NCBI GenBank assembly: GCA_029857855.1
Contig: JAOUGG010000109.1
Coordinates: 1 to 7,205, forward strand
Length of the DNA: 7,205 nt
DNA from: Acidimicrobiia bacterium
GTDB lineage: Bacteria; Actinomycetota; Acidimicrobiia; Acidimicrobiales; SZUA-35
Reading direction: 5' to 3'
This document shows, in pieces, positions 1-7,205 of the stretch; the first letter of the stretch is position 1; every line of letters begins with the position of its first letter. Both the position numbers and the translations under genes were made by a program. The notes under the pieces were generated by a model. It had not been told where the DNA came from and made no database searches. It saw only the letters and a list, made by a program, of their open reading frames with translations.

Positions 1-20
1 ACAACCGATTTACTTGAACG

Positions 21-1172
21 GTGGCCAGCTACTCGATGCCGTCTCCAGCGCTTCCCTCCCCCGATTCGAACGCCGAACGCCCCGTACCCCCGGTCGAGGA
101 CCGGCCGGCCTGGGTGGTGCCCTGCCCCGATCTCGACGCGGCGACACAGCGGTTCGAATCGGCCGGCTTCTCGCTTCTCGCCATCGGCCCCGCCGACGAC
201 CCCCGGTGGGCGCTGATGAGCAACGGGCACGGTCGCTACGTCACGTCGTTTCGGCTCGACACGTCCGCGTACCTCGACGGGCACCGTCACCCGTTCCTCG
301 AGGTCGACGGGCACGATCCGCTTCTGGGCCCCTCGGACACCGGTGCGGTGCCGGACTTCGTCGCCGCCCGACCGGGTCCCCTCGCAACGGACCCGGTACA
401 CGTCGATCCGCCCGGCCCGACGGAGCCCGGTACCGCGACACCCGCCGGCTGGGTCGTCGGTCGGGCCGGTATGCGCTACCGCGATCTCCTCCCCGGCCGG
501 TGGGGCGGCCAGTTCATCGCCTCTCACATCCACATTCCTGACGGCGGACCGGTCCCCGACTACGTCCACTACCACCACGTCGACTTCCAGCTGATCTTCT
601 GCCATCGGGGCTGGGTTCGTGTGGTCTACCAGGATCAGGGGGACCCGTTCGTGCTCGAACCCGGCGACGCCATCCTCCAGGCCCCCGGTCTCCGACACCG
701 TGTTCTCGAGGCGTCGGACAACCTGCACGTGGTCGAGGTGTCGAGCCCGGCCGAGCATGCGACCTTCGTCGAACACGATCTGGAGTTGCCGAACGGCGTC
801 GAACCCGGCCGCTGGTACGGCGGCCAGCGATACGTCCACCATCGAGCCGCCGACACGCCGTGGTCGGCGACCGGCGCAGGAGTCCGGGTGCAGTCCCTGG
901 GGCTCGAACCGGCAACAAGCGGACGCTATGCCGCTTGCGTCATCGAGCTCGAGATCGTCGACGGCGCCGAGCTGGAGCTGCCGGTTGCCGATTCGGTCGA
1001 TTTCGAGTTCGTGGCCGTACTCGACGGCTCGCTCGTCGTGACCGAGACGAAAGGCGGCGAAGAAGCCCTGTTTGGGGAGGGCTCGGCGCTCAGCCTCGAC
1101 GACGGCGTTGCCTGGACGGCCCGGCCGGGCGAGCGCAGCCGCATCCTGGTGGTGAGCCGCCACCGAACCTGA
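21..1172 (+). CDS. Cupin-domain protein with VOC-like N-terminus and degenerate second cupin
   Basis: A 383-residue soluble protein with no signal peptide or membrane segment. Residues about 30-80 (WVVPCPDLDAATQRF onward, then GPADDPRWALMSNGHG) look like one beta-alpha-beta-beta half of a vicinal-oxygen-chelate (glyoxalase-like) module. Residues about 160-245 form a cupin barrel: H183, H185 and H226 (APGLRH) sit where metal ligands belong, but the usual Glu of motif 1 is Gln190. Residues about 285-380 resemble a second cupin without the His ligands, so the protein is probably a bicupin with one active barrel. Function is unknown; dioxygenase, isomerase or ligand-sensing roles are all possible. 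The start is GTG at 21, the first start after an in-frame TGA at 15-17. ATG at 36 is an alternative. Neither has a Shine-Dalgarno site, so leaderless initiation is possible. The gene runs tail to tail with the isomerase gene, with only an aquaporin fragment between them. Gene and cupin fold are secure; the VOC-like reading is tentative. Confidence 0.88.
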   Translation: MASYSMPSPALPSPDSNAERPVPPVEDRPAWVVPCPDLDAATQRFESAGFSLLAIGPADDPRWALMSNGHGRYVTSFRLDTSAYLDGHRHPFLEVDGHDPLLGPSDTGAVPDFVAARPGPLATDPVHVDPPGPTEPGTATPAGWVVGRAGMRYRDLLPGRWGGQFIASHIHIPDGGPVPDYVHYHHVDFQLIFCHRGWVRVVYQDQGDPFVLEPGDAILQAPGLRHRVLEASDNLHVVEVSSPAEHATFVEHDLELPNGVEPGRWYGGQRYVHHRAADTPWSATGAGVRVQSLGLEPATSGRYAACVIELEIVDGAELELPVADSVDFEFVAVLDGSLVVTETKGGEEALFGEGSALSLDDGVAWTARPGERSRILVVSRHRT

Positions 1173-1188
1173 CGGTCCGGCGGCGGCT

Positions 1189-1626
1189 CACGGCCTGCGC
1201 GGTCGACCGGGCCGGATTCACGCTGGTGTTGCTGACCGGGATCGAGATGAGGTGGATCAGGGTCAGGGTGTGGCCGATGGCCAGACCGCCGAATCCCGGC
1301 GCGGCACCACGTCCGGTCGCACCGAGGATGATGATGAGGAAGATGGCGTTCAGTACGACTTCGGCGACGAACACCGAACCCAGACCGAAACCGCCGGGCG
1401 AGAAGTCGCCGTAGCCGTTGGTGGCGAAGGTGCCGGCGGCGTTGGCGACCTCGAATCCCGCTCGGCCACTGGCGACGATGTAGACGATGAGGCCGCCAAG
1501 CAGACCACCGACAACCTGGGTGGCGATGTAGGGCGCCACCTTGGCCGTGTCGAATTTGCCGCCGGCGACGAGGCCCAACGTGACCGCGGGATTGAAGTGG
1601 CCACCCGAGACATGGCCCACGGCGTA
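1189..1626 (-). pseudogene. Aquaporin Z-type channel, internal fragment lacking both ends
   Basis: The minus strand encodes about 146 residues closely resembling the middle of AqpZ. It starts at YAVGHVSGGHFNPAVT (loop B with the first NPA), runs through helices 3, 4 and 5 (VVGGLLGGLIVYIVASG, FVAEVVLNAIFLIIILGA, LAIGHTLTLIHLISIPV) and ends at NTSVNPARSTAQAV (loop E with the second NPA). Helices 1 and 2 and the final helix 6 are absent. The homology begins about 11 bases past the isomerase stop and ends about 16 bases before the cupin stop. Continuing in frame gives non-aquaporin residues antisense to those genes (open frame 1659-1090). The core has no stop or frameshift, but it has no start codon of its own except an internal GTG; the only upstream in-frame ATG (1657-1659) lies inside the isomerase gene. 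A six-helix pore cannot form from this piece, so it is most likely a gene remnant. A chimeric assembly join, or a genuinely short expressed peptide, is less likely. Confidence 0.8.
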
Positions 1627-1637
1627 GCGCTGTCGCC

Positions 1638-2399
1638 CTATTGGAACATCTTCATCCACTCGAGACTGTCGTCAGTTCTCGTGGAAGGATGGTACTCCGC
1701 TCCGAAGTAGCCCGCGTAACCGGCGGCGATCAACTGGGGCAGCAGCTCGACGTAGTCGATGAGACCATGATCGGGTTCCGTTCGATCGGGAAACGAACTG
1801 AACTGGATGTGGCCGAGTCGTTCACCGAGGTAACGAACGACGGCGAGGGGTTCCTGATCGGCCGAAGCGGCGTGATAGCAGTCGAGCAGCACTTTCACGT
1901 TCGGTTCGCCGATCCGGTCGATGAGGTCGGCGGCCTGGGCGAAGTCGTTGAGGAAGTAGCCGGGCTTGGCCGCGGCCGACATCGGCTCGATCAGCACCCC
2001 GATCCCGTACTCCCGACCTCGTGAGGCGGCGTATCGTAGGTTGGCGATGAAGGTGGCTTCGGCCTGCCCGCCCTCGGCCAGCCCCGACAGCACGTGAACC
2101 CAGCGGGCCGCCACATCGGCGGCGTACGACAGCGCCTTGTCGATGGCGTTCTGGGCTTCCAGTTCACGGCCGGGCACTGCCGCCAGACCGAAGTCACCGG
2201 CGGCCAGGTTCCCGGGGACGGTGTTCAACGACAGCAGGGGGAGGCCTGTCTCCTCGAGGGTCAGGGCGACCTCCAGGGCGTGGGTGATGTAGGGCCAGTG
2301 GACCTCGACGGCGTCGAACCCGGCGGACTTGGCCGCCCGAATGGCGTCGCACAGCTCGAGCTCCTGCCACAGAAATCCCAGATTGGCCGACAGTTTCAC
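1638..2399 (-). CDS. hyi: Hydroxypyruvate isomerase-like TIM-barrel enzyme
   Basis: A 253-residue protein of the xylose isomerase-like TIM-barrel superfamily, close in length to E. coli Hyi (258). It should interconvert hydroxypyruvate and tartronate semialdehyde, linking glyoxylate/glycerate metabolism, in the cytoplasm. The start KLSANLGFLWQEL matches the SANL opening of Hyi, and GNLAAGDFGLAAVPGRE matches its PAGDWAAGERG...PGRE stretch. Likely metal ligands are E138 (LIEPM), D173 (LLDCYH), Q199 (GHIQFS) and E235 (GAEYHP); the two Glu are the acid-base residues of the family. GTG at 2397-2399 is chosen because the family begins here. The frame stays open upstream to 2546, but that part is Arg/Pro-rich, unlike the family, and would overlap polX. 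No Shine-Dalgarno is visible. The gene is divergent from polX and convergent with the cupin gene; no glyoxylate carboligase or tartronate semialdehyde reductase lies nearby, so a related sugar isomerase/epimerase activity remains possible. Confidence 0.85.
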   Translation of the reverse strand: MKLSANLGFLWQELELCDAIRAAKSAGFDAVEVHWPYITHALEVALTLEETGLPLLSLNTVPGNLAAGDFGLAAVPGRELEAQNAIDKALSYAADVAARWVHVLSGLAEGGQAEATFIANLRYAASRGREYGIGVLIEPMSAAAKPGYFLNDFAQAADLIDRIGEPNVKVLLDCYHAASADQEPLAVVRYLGERLGHIQFSSFPDRTEPDHGLIDYVELLPQLIAAGYAGYFGAEYHPSTRTDDSLEWMKMFQ

Positions 2400-2438
2400 C
2401 CCATCAGATTGCCGTGACCGTGGCCGTCCATCAACTCG

Positions 2439-2465
2439 CACACCCGACGGCGGCCCGAGGGTGTG
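2439..2465. repeat. Inverted repeat in the hyi/polX divergent intergenic region
   Basis: CACACCC at 2439-2445 is repeated as its perfect reverse complement GGGTGTG at 2459-2465, with 13 bases between. It lies in the only shared upstream region (2400-2497) of the divergent isomerase and polX genes, so it could be an operator for either. GGTTTT follows on the + strand, giving a terminator-like look, but no + gene ends just upstream of it. A 7-bp match in about 100 bases could arise by chance. I see no convincing -35/-10 pair elsewhere in this interval. Confidence 0.3.
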
Positions 2466-2497
2466 GTTTTCCGGCTCCGACACGCTAGTTGTTGACG

Positions 2498-4224
<1,727 letters not shown>

Positions 4225-4228
<4 letters not shown>

Positions 4229-4920
4229 AAAGCGGGCAACACCTGTTCGGTCACGAATCGGGCGATCAGCTGGGCGATCTCGTCGGCGTGCGACGACTCG
4301 TGCATGGCGTGCTCGCCACCGTCCACCGCCACGAAGCGGCAATTTGGCATCTTGTGGGCCAGATACTCCCCGGCGCCCGCGTATTCCGGCCGGTCGGCGG
4401 TGCCGGCGAGGACCAAGGTCGGCACGGTGATCTCGGTGAGACGATCCATGACCACGCCATCGTGCTGCAGGTTGATCTCGGCGGCCTGGGGAGCAACCCC
4501 GAAGCGGTGGGCGTTGCGCCTCGATCGCTCGTTCCAGGCTTCCCGCTTGGCGTCGTCACGAAAACCGGGGCCGGTGTTCAACACCACGAGTCCGGAGGCC
4601 ACATCGGGGCGGGTGGCGGCGTGGGCCAGCGCCAGATAGCCACCCAACGAGTGACCAACGAGCACCGTCGGCGTTCCCAGTTCGGTCAGCAGATCGTCGA
4701 TGTCGCCGAGGGCGGCGTCGCGGGTGAACAACTCGGGATCCTCCGGTGTCGGCGACTCACCGTGGCCGAGTAGGTCGAACGAGGCGACCGGGTAGGCATC
4801 GGCCAGCCGGTCCATCACGGTGGTCCAGGTGGCCGACGAGGATCCGACGCCGTGGAGGAACAGCAGGGCGACCGGTGCTGACAGGGGGTCGGTGCCCCGG
4901 ATGACGGTGTGAACGCGCAT
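4225..4920 (-). CDS. Alpha/beta-fold hydrolase
   Basis: A 231-residue cytoplasmic alpha/beta hydrolase. FLHGVGSSSATW (21-32) gives the oxyanion-hole HG loop. FDLLGHGES (48-56) is the typical strand-turn that follows. VGHSLGG (88-94) is the nucleophile elbow with Ser91. D176 in LAGTADRPEY and H204 in GGEHAMHE complete the catalytic triad. The cap between about 118 and 165 is short and helical. Substrate cannot be told from the sequence; small-ester, lactone or C-C bond hydrolases all share this layout. The start is ATG 4918-4920, 15 bases after the stop of the TIGR03083-type gene upstream, with a weak AAAGG just before it, so the two are probably co-transcribed. The stop overlaps the polX stop in a palindromic CTAG. 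Fold and activity class are secure; specificity is not. Confidence 0.93.
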
Positions 4921-4935
4921 GACCTTTGCGTCCCG

Positions 4936-5727
4936 TCAGATCGTGAACGCCAGGTTGCGAGCGGCCCGACCACCCCATTCATCGTCACCGGTCCAGCCGA
5001 TCCGACCAGTGCTGATGGCCCCCTCGGGGTCGATCCGGCCGCAGGCCAACTGGACGAAAGTGAGGCTGTCGGCCGTCACTTCGACCGAAGGCGACCCGGC
5101 GATCTCCGGCACCACCTTGGCCCGGCCATCGACCGACACCGCCATCGTCCGCTCGACGGGGCCGTGCACCTGGAACGCGATGCTCATGCCGTCGGGTAGC
5201 CCGATCTTCTTGCCGACGATGTAGCCGAGCGAGCTGTGGATCTGGTCCATGGCCGCCTCGGCGGCCGGGCCGCTATCATCGCTGTCCCGCCCGAGCGGGG
5301 TGGTGATGTCCCGATGATGAACCCAGATGTCGAAGTTACGCACGGCAACGAATGTTCCGTAGGGCACCTGCCCGACCGGGCTCATGCAGAGACGGGCGAG
5401 ATCGTCATCGGACGCCGTCTCGAGCTCCCGGCGGCGCCGCCCGAAGATGTCGCGTCCGAGCTCGGCGAGACGAACCGGGTCGTCGCCGGCGTGCTCGGCC
5501 ATGAACGGGCCGACCTCGGCGAACGGCGGCATCTCGTCGTCAGCCTGCGGTTTCCAGCCGCTGAGACAGTCTTCGATACCGAGGACGTGCAGGATGACAC
5601 CCCGCACGTTCCAGTCCGGGCAGAGCGATTGCACCTCGAGGTCGTCGGCCGACAGCGATTCGATGAGGGACTGGAACTCTACGAATGACGTGACGACGTT
5701 GTCGACGGCCTGGCGATGCGCGCTCAT
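4936..5727 (-). CDS. TIGR03083-type (maleylpyruvate isomerase-like, DinB/SCP2-like) protein
   Basis: A 263-residue protein of the actinobacterial family related to mycothiol-dependent maleylpyruvate isomerase. The N-terminal half (about 1-150) is a DinB-like four-helix bundle: CPDWNVRGVILHVLGIED (36-53) carries the first putative metal ligand H47, and VRNFDIWVHHRDI (129-141) carries D133 and H137, spaced as the Glu/His pair in the characterised enzyme but with Asp in place of Glu. The C-terminal part (about 180-263) resembles the SCP2-like domain of the family. Members often carry out thiol (mycothiol)-dependent isomerisation or transfer, but most are uncharacterised, so the exact reaction is unknown. 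ATG 5725-5727 is well supported by AGGAGA seven bases upstream, the clearest ribosome binding site in the window. The hydrolase gene follows after 15 bases and the SDR gene lies 96 bases upstream on the same strand, suggesting shared transcription or function. Confidence 0.85.
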   Translation of the reverse strand: MSAHRQAVDNVVTSFVEFQSLIESLSADDLEVQSLCPDWNVRGVILHVLGIEDCLSGWKPQADDEMPPFAEVGPFMAEHAGDDPVRLAELGRDIFGRRRRELETASDDDLARLCMSPVGQVPYGTFVAVRNFDIWVHHRDITTPLGRDSDDSGPAAEAAMDQIHSSLGYIVGKKIGLPDGMSIAFQVHGPVERTMAVSVDGRAKVVPEIAGSPSVEVTADSLTFVQLACGRIDPEGAISTGRIGWTGDDEWGGRAARNLAFTI

Positions 5728-5732
5728 GACTT

Positions 5733-5738
5733 TCTCCT
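5733..5738 (-). promoter_or_regulatory. Ribosome binding site of the TIGR03083-type gene
   Basis: AGGAGA on the minus strand ends six bases before the start codon at 5727. It is the only textbook Shine-Dalgarno match at a good distance in the window, and it fixes this start. Confidence 0.75.
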
Positions 5739-5753
5739 GTGATCGGTGTCAAC

Positions 5754-5782
5754 GTGATAGCCGGAATCCCGTCGTCGACCAA
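5754..5782 (-). promoter_or_regulatory. Candidate promoter for the TIGR03083-type/hydrolase pair
   Basis: On the minus strand TTGGTC (5782-5777) and TATCAC (5759-5754) are separated by 17 bases, a reasonable though weak sigma70-like pair. Transcription would begin near 5747 and leave a leader of about 20 bases that includes the AGGAGA site. This would let the downstream two genes be expressed apart from the SDR gene. The match is partial (3 of 6 and 4 of 6) and could be chance. Confidence 0.27.
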
Positions 5783-5799
5783 AATCGAGGCAGGTGCTC

Positions 5800-5813
5800 G
5801 GCCGGTGCCGGCC
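5800..5813 (-). other. Short GC hairpin just downstream of the SDR gene
   Basis: GGCCGGCACCGGCC on the minus strand folds as a 5-bp stem with a 4-base loop, ten bases past the SDR stop. No T-run follows directly (TTTT comes about 15 bases later), so it is not a standard Rho-independent terminator. It might weaken read-through or stabilise the mRNA end, or it may be incidental in GC-rich DNA. Confidence 0.25.
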
Positions 5814-5823
5814 CTGGCCGCCG

Positions 5824-6588
5824 TCAGCGGTAACCGGCTCCACCATCCGCGGTGATCACGGTGCCCGACAGGAAGCCGGCCCGGTCCGAGGCGACAAACA
5901 CCACGAGATCGGCGATCTCCTCGGGTCGAGCGGGCGGCGGACCGCTCAACAGCAGGTCGTCCCACCGCTCCGGATTTCCGAATCGATCGGCGGCCTGACG
6001 GCGAAGCAACGTTTCGAGCCGGTCCGTATGGGTCAGACCGGGACTGATTCCGACGACCCGCACGCCATGCTCGAACGTCTGAGCACCCAGCGCCCGGGTG
6101 AAGTTGGCCAGGGCGGCGTTACCGGCGGCACCGACCACGTAATCACTCCGCGGGAACTCGGCGGCGGCCCCGATCACGTTCACGATCACCCCGGATCCCC
6201 GTCGCTGCATCATGGGCAGCACGAGCCGGGCCAGATTGATGTAGCCGAAAACCTTGAGATCCCAGGCTTGGCGCCAATCCTTCTCGTCGATCGCCAGCAG
6301 ATCACCGCCCGGGATGGCTCCGGCGTTGTTGACGAGGATGTCGATGTCGCCGACGACCTCCGCCAGGGCGGCCTGGTGCTCGGGCCGTGTGAGGTCGCAG
6401 GAGTGGCTGGTGACCTCGACTCCGTAGCCGGTTCGCAGATCCCGCGTGACGTCCTTCAGTGGCCCGACATCGCGGGCGGCGATGGCCAGATCGACGCCCT
6501 CGGCGGCGAACGCACGGGCGCAGGCCAACCCGATGCCCTTCGAGCCGCCTGTGATGAGCGCTCGCTTGCCCTCGAGATCAAGTTCCAT
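5824..6588 (-). CDS. SDR-fold protein with altered catalytic tetrad
   Basis: A 254-residue short-chain dehydrogenase/reductase fold of normal length. The cofactor side is intact: ITGGSKGIG (12-20, TGxxxGIG), a D65 in CDLT, NNAG at 87-90, ISPG at 181-184 and the C-terminal FLSGTVITADGG. The catalytic side is not. In the alignment that follows the family spacing, the Asn position is K112 (DLKVFG), the Ser position is G140 (NVIGAAAE), the Tyr position is G153 and the Lys position is N157 (VVGAAGNAAL where YxxSKAAL is expected). It may bind NAD(P) without classic SDR chemistry, or use other residues such as Y150. I believe similar GxxGN variants exist as an SDR subgroup, but cannot verify this here. 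The start ATG 6586-6588 has no Shine-Dalgarno; the protein begins two residues before the usual first strand region. It is divergent from mobB and upstream of the TIGR03083-type gene on the same strand. Confidence 0.93.
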   Translation of the reverse strand: MELDLEGKRALITGGSKGIGLACARAFAAEGVDLAIAARDVGPLKDVTRDLRTGYGVEVTSHSCDLTRPEHQAALAEVVGDIDILVNNAGAIPGGDLLAIDEKDWRQAWDLKVFGYINLARLVLPMMQRRGSGVIVNVIGAAAEFPRSDYVVGAAGNAALANFTRALGAQTFEHGVRVVGISPGLTHTDRLETLLRRQAADRFGNPERWDDLLLSGPPPARPEEIADLVVFVASDRAGFLSGTVITADGGAGYR

Positions 6589-6676
6589 CGCCGGTCCAAG
6601 CTACCGCGCCGGGAGGATGATGATCCATCCGTTGATAGTGTTCGGCGCGGTGACCGAATCCCGACCAACGCCACCG

Positions 6677-7129
6677 ATGATCTCGTTCGTCGCTCCGTCG
6701 GGCACCGGTAAGACCACGCTGCTCGAGTCGGTCATCGCCCACCTCACCGATCTCGGCTACCGGGTGGCGGCGGTGAAACACGACGCCCATCGCATCGAGC
6801 TCGACACCGAGGGCAAAGACTCGTGGCGCCTGCGCGTTGCCGGCGCATCCGACACCCTGTTGGTGGGGCGCAATCAGATCGCCTGGATGGGATCGGTCGA
6901 CGAGGGACCCCCGCTCGATGTGCTGGTCGAGGTGTTCTGCGGCTCCGCCGACTTGATCGTGGTCGAGGGCTTCCGTTCGGCCGGTCTCGACACCATCAGG
7001 GTGCAACGTCCCGAGGTCAACGACCCGACCTGGACACCGCCGGACCCAGGACGGGTCATCGCCACCCTCCGACCCGACGACATCGACGCCGCCGTGGATC
7101 TGATCATCGAGCGGTACCTCACGGGGTAG
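6677..7129 (+). CDS. mobB: Molybdopterin-guanine dinucleotide biosynthesis adapter protein MobB
   Basis: A 150-residue P-loop GTPase-like protein. MobB assists MobA in attaching GMP to molybdopterin, for bis-MGD enzymes such as nitrate reductases and formate dehydrogenases. Family marks: Walker A APSGTGKTT (6-14); VAAVKHDAHRIELDTEGKDSWRLRVAGA (30-57, here cited by its key residues K34, H35, H38, D43, G46-K47-D48, R53, A55-G56); and DLIVVEGFRSAG (92-103), where E. coli MobB has VEGFK. ATG 6677 is chosen because E. coli MobB also starts right at this strand (MIPLLAF...SGTGKTT). An in-frame ATG pair at 6617/6620 would add 20 residues; GGGAGG at 6611-6616 sits just before it but too close for a standard site. 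No mobA, moe or molybdoenzyme gene lies in the window, so it appears as a lone gene, divergent from the SDR gene. Confidence 0.9.
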   Translation: MISFVAPSGTGKTTLLESVIAHLTDLGYRVAAVKHDAHRIELDTEGKDSWRLRVAGASDTLLVGRNQIAWMGSVDEGPPLDVLVEVFCGSADLIVVEGFRSAGLDTIRVQRPEVNDPTWTPPDPGRVIATLRPDDIDAAVDLIIERYLTG

Positions 7130-7198
7130 CGGCCGGCCAACCGCATTCGGCGGGATCGATTTGCTCAAACCTGCGACCGAGACGTCGATGATAGGAAC

Positions 7199-7205
7199 AT
7201 GGCCA
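7199..7205 (+). CDS. Possible start of a further gene, cut by the window edge
   Basis: ATGGCCA at the right edge could be the first codons (Met-Ala) of a gene on the same strand as mobB, 69 bases beyond its stop. AGGA lies two bases before it, closer than usual for a ribosome binding site. Nothing can be said of the product. The preceding interval 7130-7198 shows no terminator; it holds a GGCCGGCC palindrome at 7131-7138. Confidence 0.25.

Noticed and set aside
1252..1710. Open plus-strand frame of 152 codons across the aquaporin fragment
   Set aside because: The opposite strand encodes clear aquaporin motifs, and this frame is low-complexity Gly/Asp/Glu/Arg-rich.
2459..2472. Terminator reading of GGGTGTG followed by GTTTT
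   Set aside because: No + strand gene ends immediately upstream of it, the loop is 13 bases and the T-run only four, so an operator or chance repeat is at least as likely.
4936..5727. Calling this gene a true maleylpyruvate isomerase
   Set aside because: The family is broad, one metal ligand differs (Asp for Glu), and no gentisate pathway gene is nearby, so only the family name is supported.
5747..5752. Perfect TTGACA on the minus strand upstream of the TIGR03083-type gene
   Set aside because: With 17-base spacing the -10 box would fall on the start codon itself, beyond the ribosome binding site, so it cannot drive a translated message for this gene.
5794..6711. Open plus-strand frame of 305 codons opposite the SDR gene
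   Set aside because: Antisense shadow of the SDR coding sequence; the encoded chain has no recognisable domain.

Overview
The window reads as chromosomal DNA of a high-GC bacterium, most likely an actinobacterium. GC is high throughout, GTG starts occur, few genes have Shine-Dalgarno sites, and one gene belongs to the mycothiol-dependent maleylpyruvate isomerase-like (TIGR03083-type) family, which is expanded in Actinobacteria. The uncultured marine/freshwater Acidimicrobiia would fit, but that is a guess from overall flavour. I see no tRNA, rRNA, CRISPR array, insertion sequence or phage gene.

Layout from left to right: (1) a 383-residue cupin protein on + (21-1172) with a VOC-like N-terminal segment and a degenerate second cupin; (2) an internal fragment of an aquaporin Z-type gene on - (about 1189-1626), lacking both ends and filling the gap between two convergent genes; (3) a hydroxypyruvate isomerase-like TIM-barrel gene on - (1638-2399); (4) a short divergent promoter region with a 7-bp inverted repeat; (5) polX on + (2498-4228), a bifunctional family X DNA polymerase and PHP exonuclease with all expected catalytic residues; (6) three genes on - that look like one transcription direction: an SDR-fold protein (5824-6588), a TIGR03083-type DinB/SCP2-like enzyme (4936-5727) and an alpha/beta hydrolase (4225-4920), the last two only 15 bp apart; (7) mobB on + (6677-7129), divergent from the SDR gene; (8) possibly the first codons of another + gene at the right edge.

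Most genes are housekeeping or generic metabolic functions and do not form an obvious single system. The SDR / TIGR03083 / alpha-beta hydrolase group could be a small catabolic cassette, but substrates cannot be read from sequence. PolX belongs to base-excision/gap repair. MobB serves molybdenum cofactor (bis-MGD) maturation, and no other Mo-cofactor gene is visible here.

The points most worth a second look are the doubly truncated but still open aquaporin fragment, the SDR in which all four catalytic tetrad positions are replaced, the unusual domain make-up of the cupin protein, and the palindromic CTAG that supplies both stop codons for polX and the hydrolase. I did not find convincing evidence of a novel multi-gene system.
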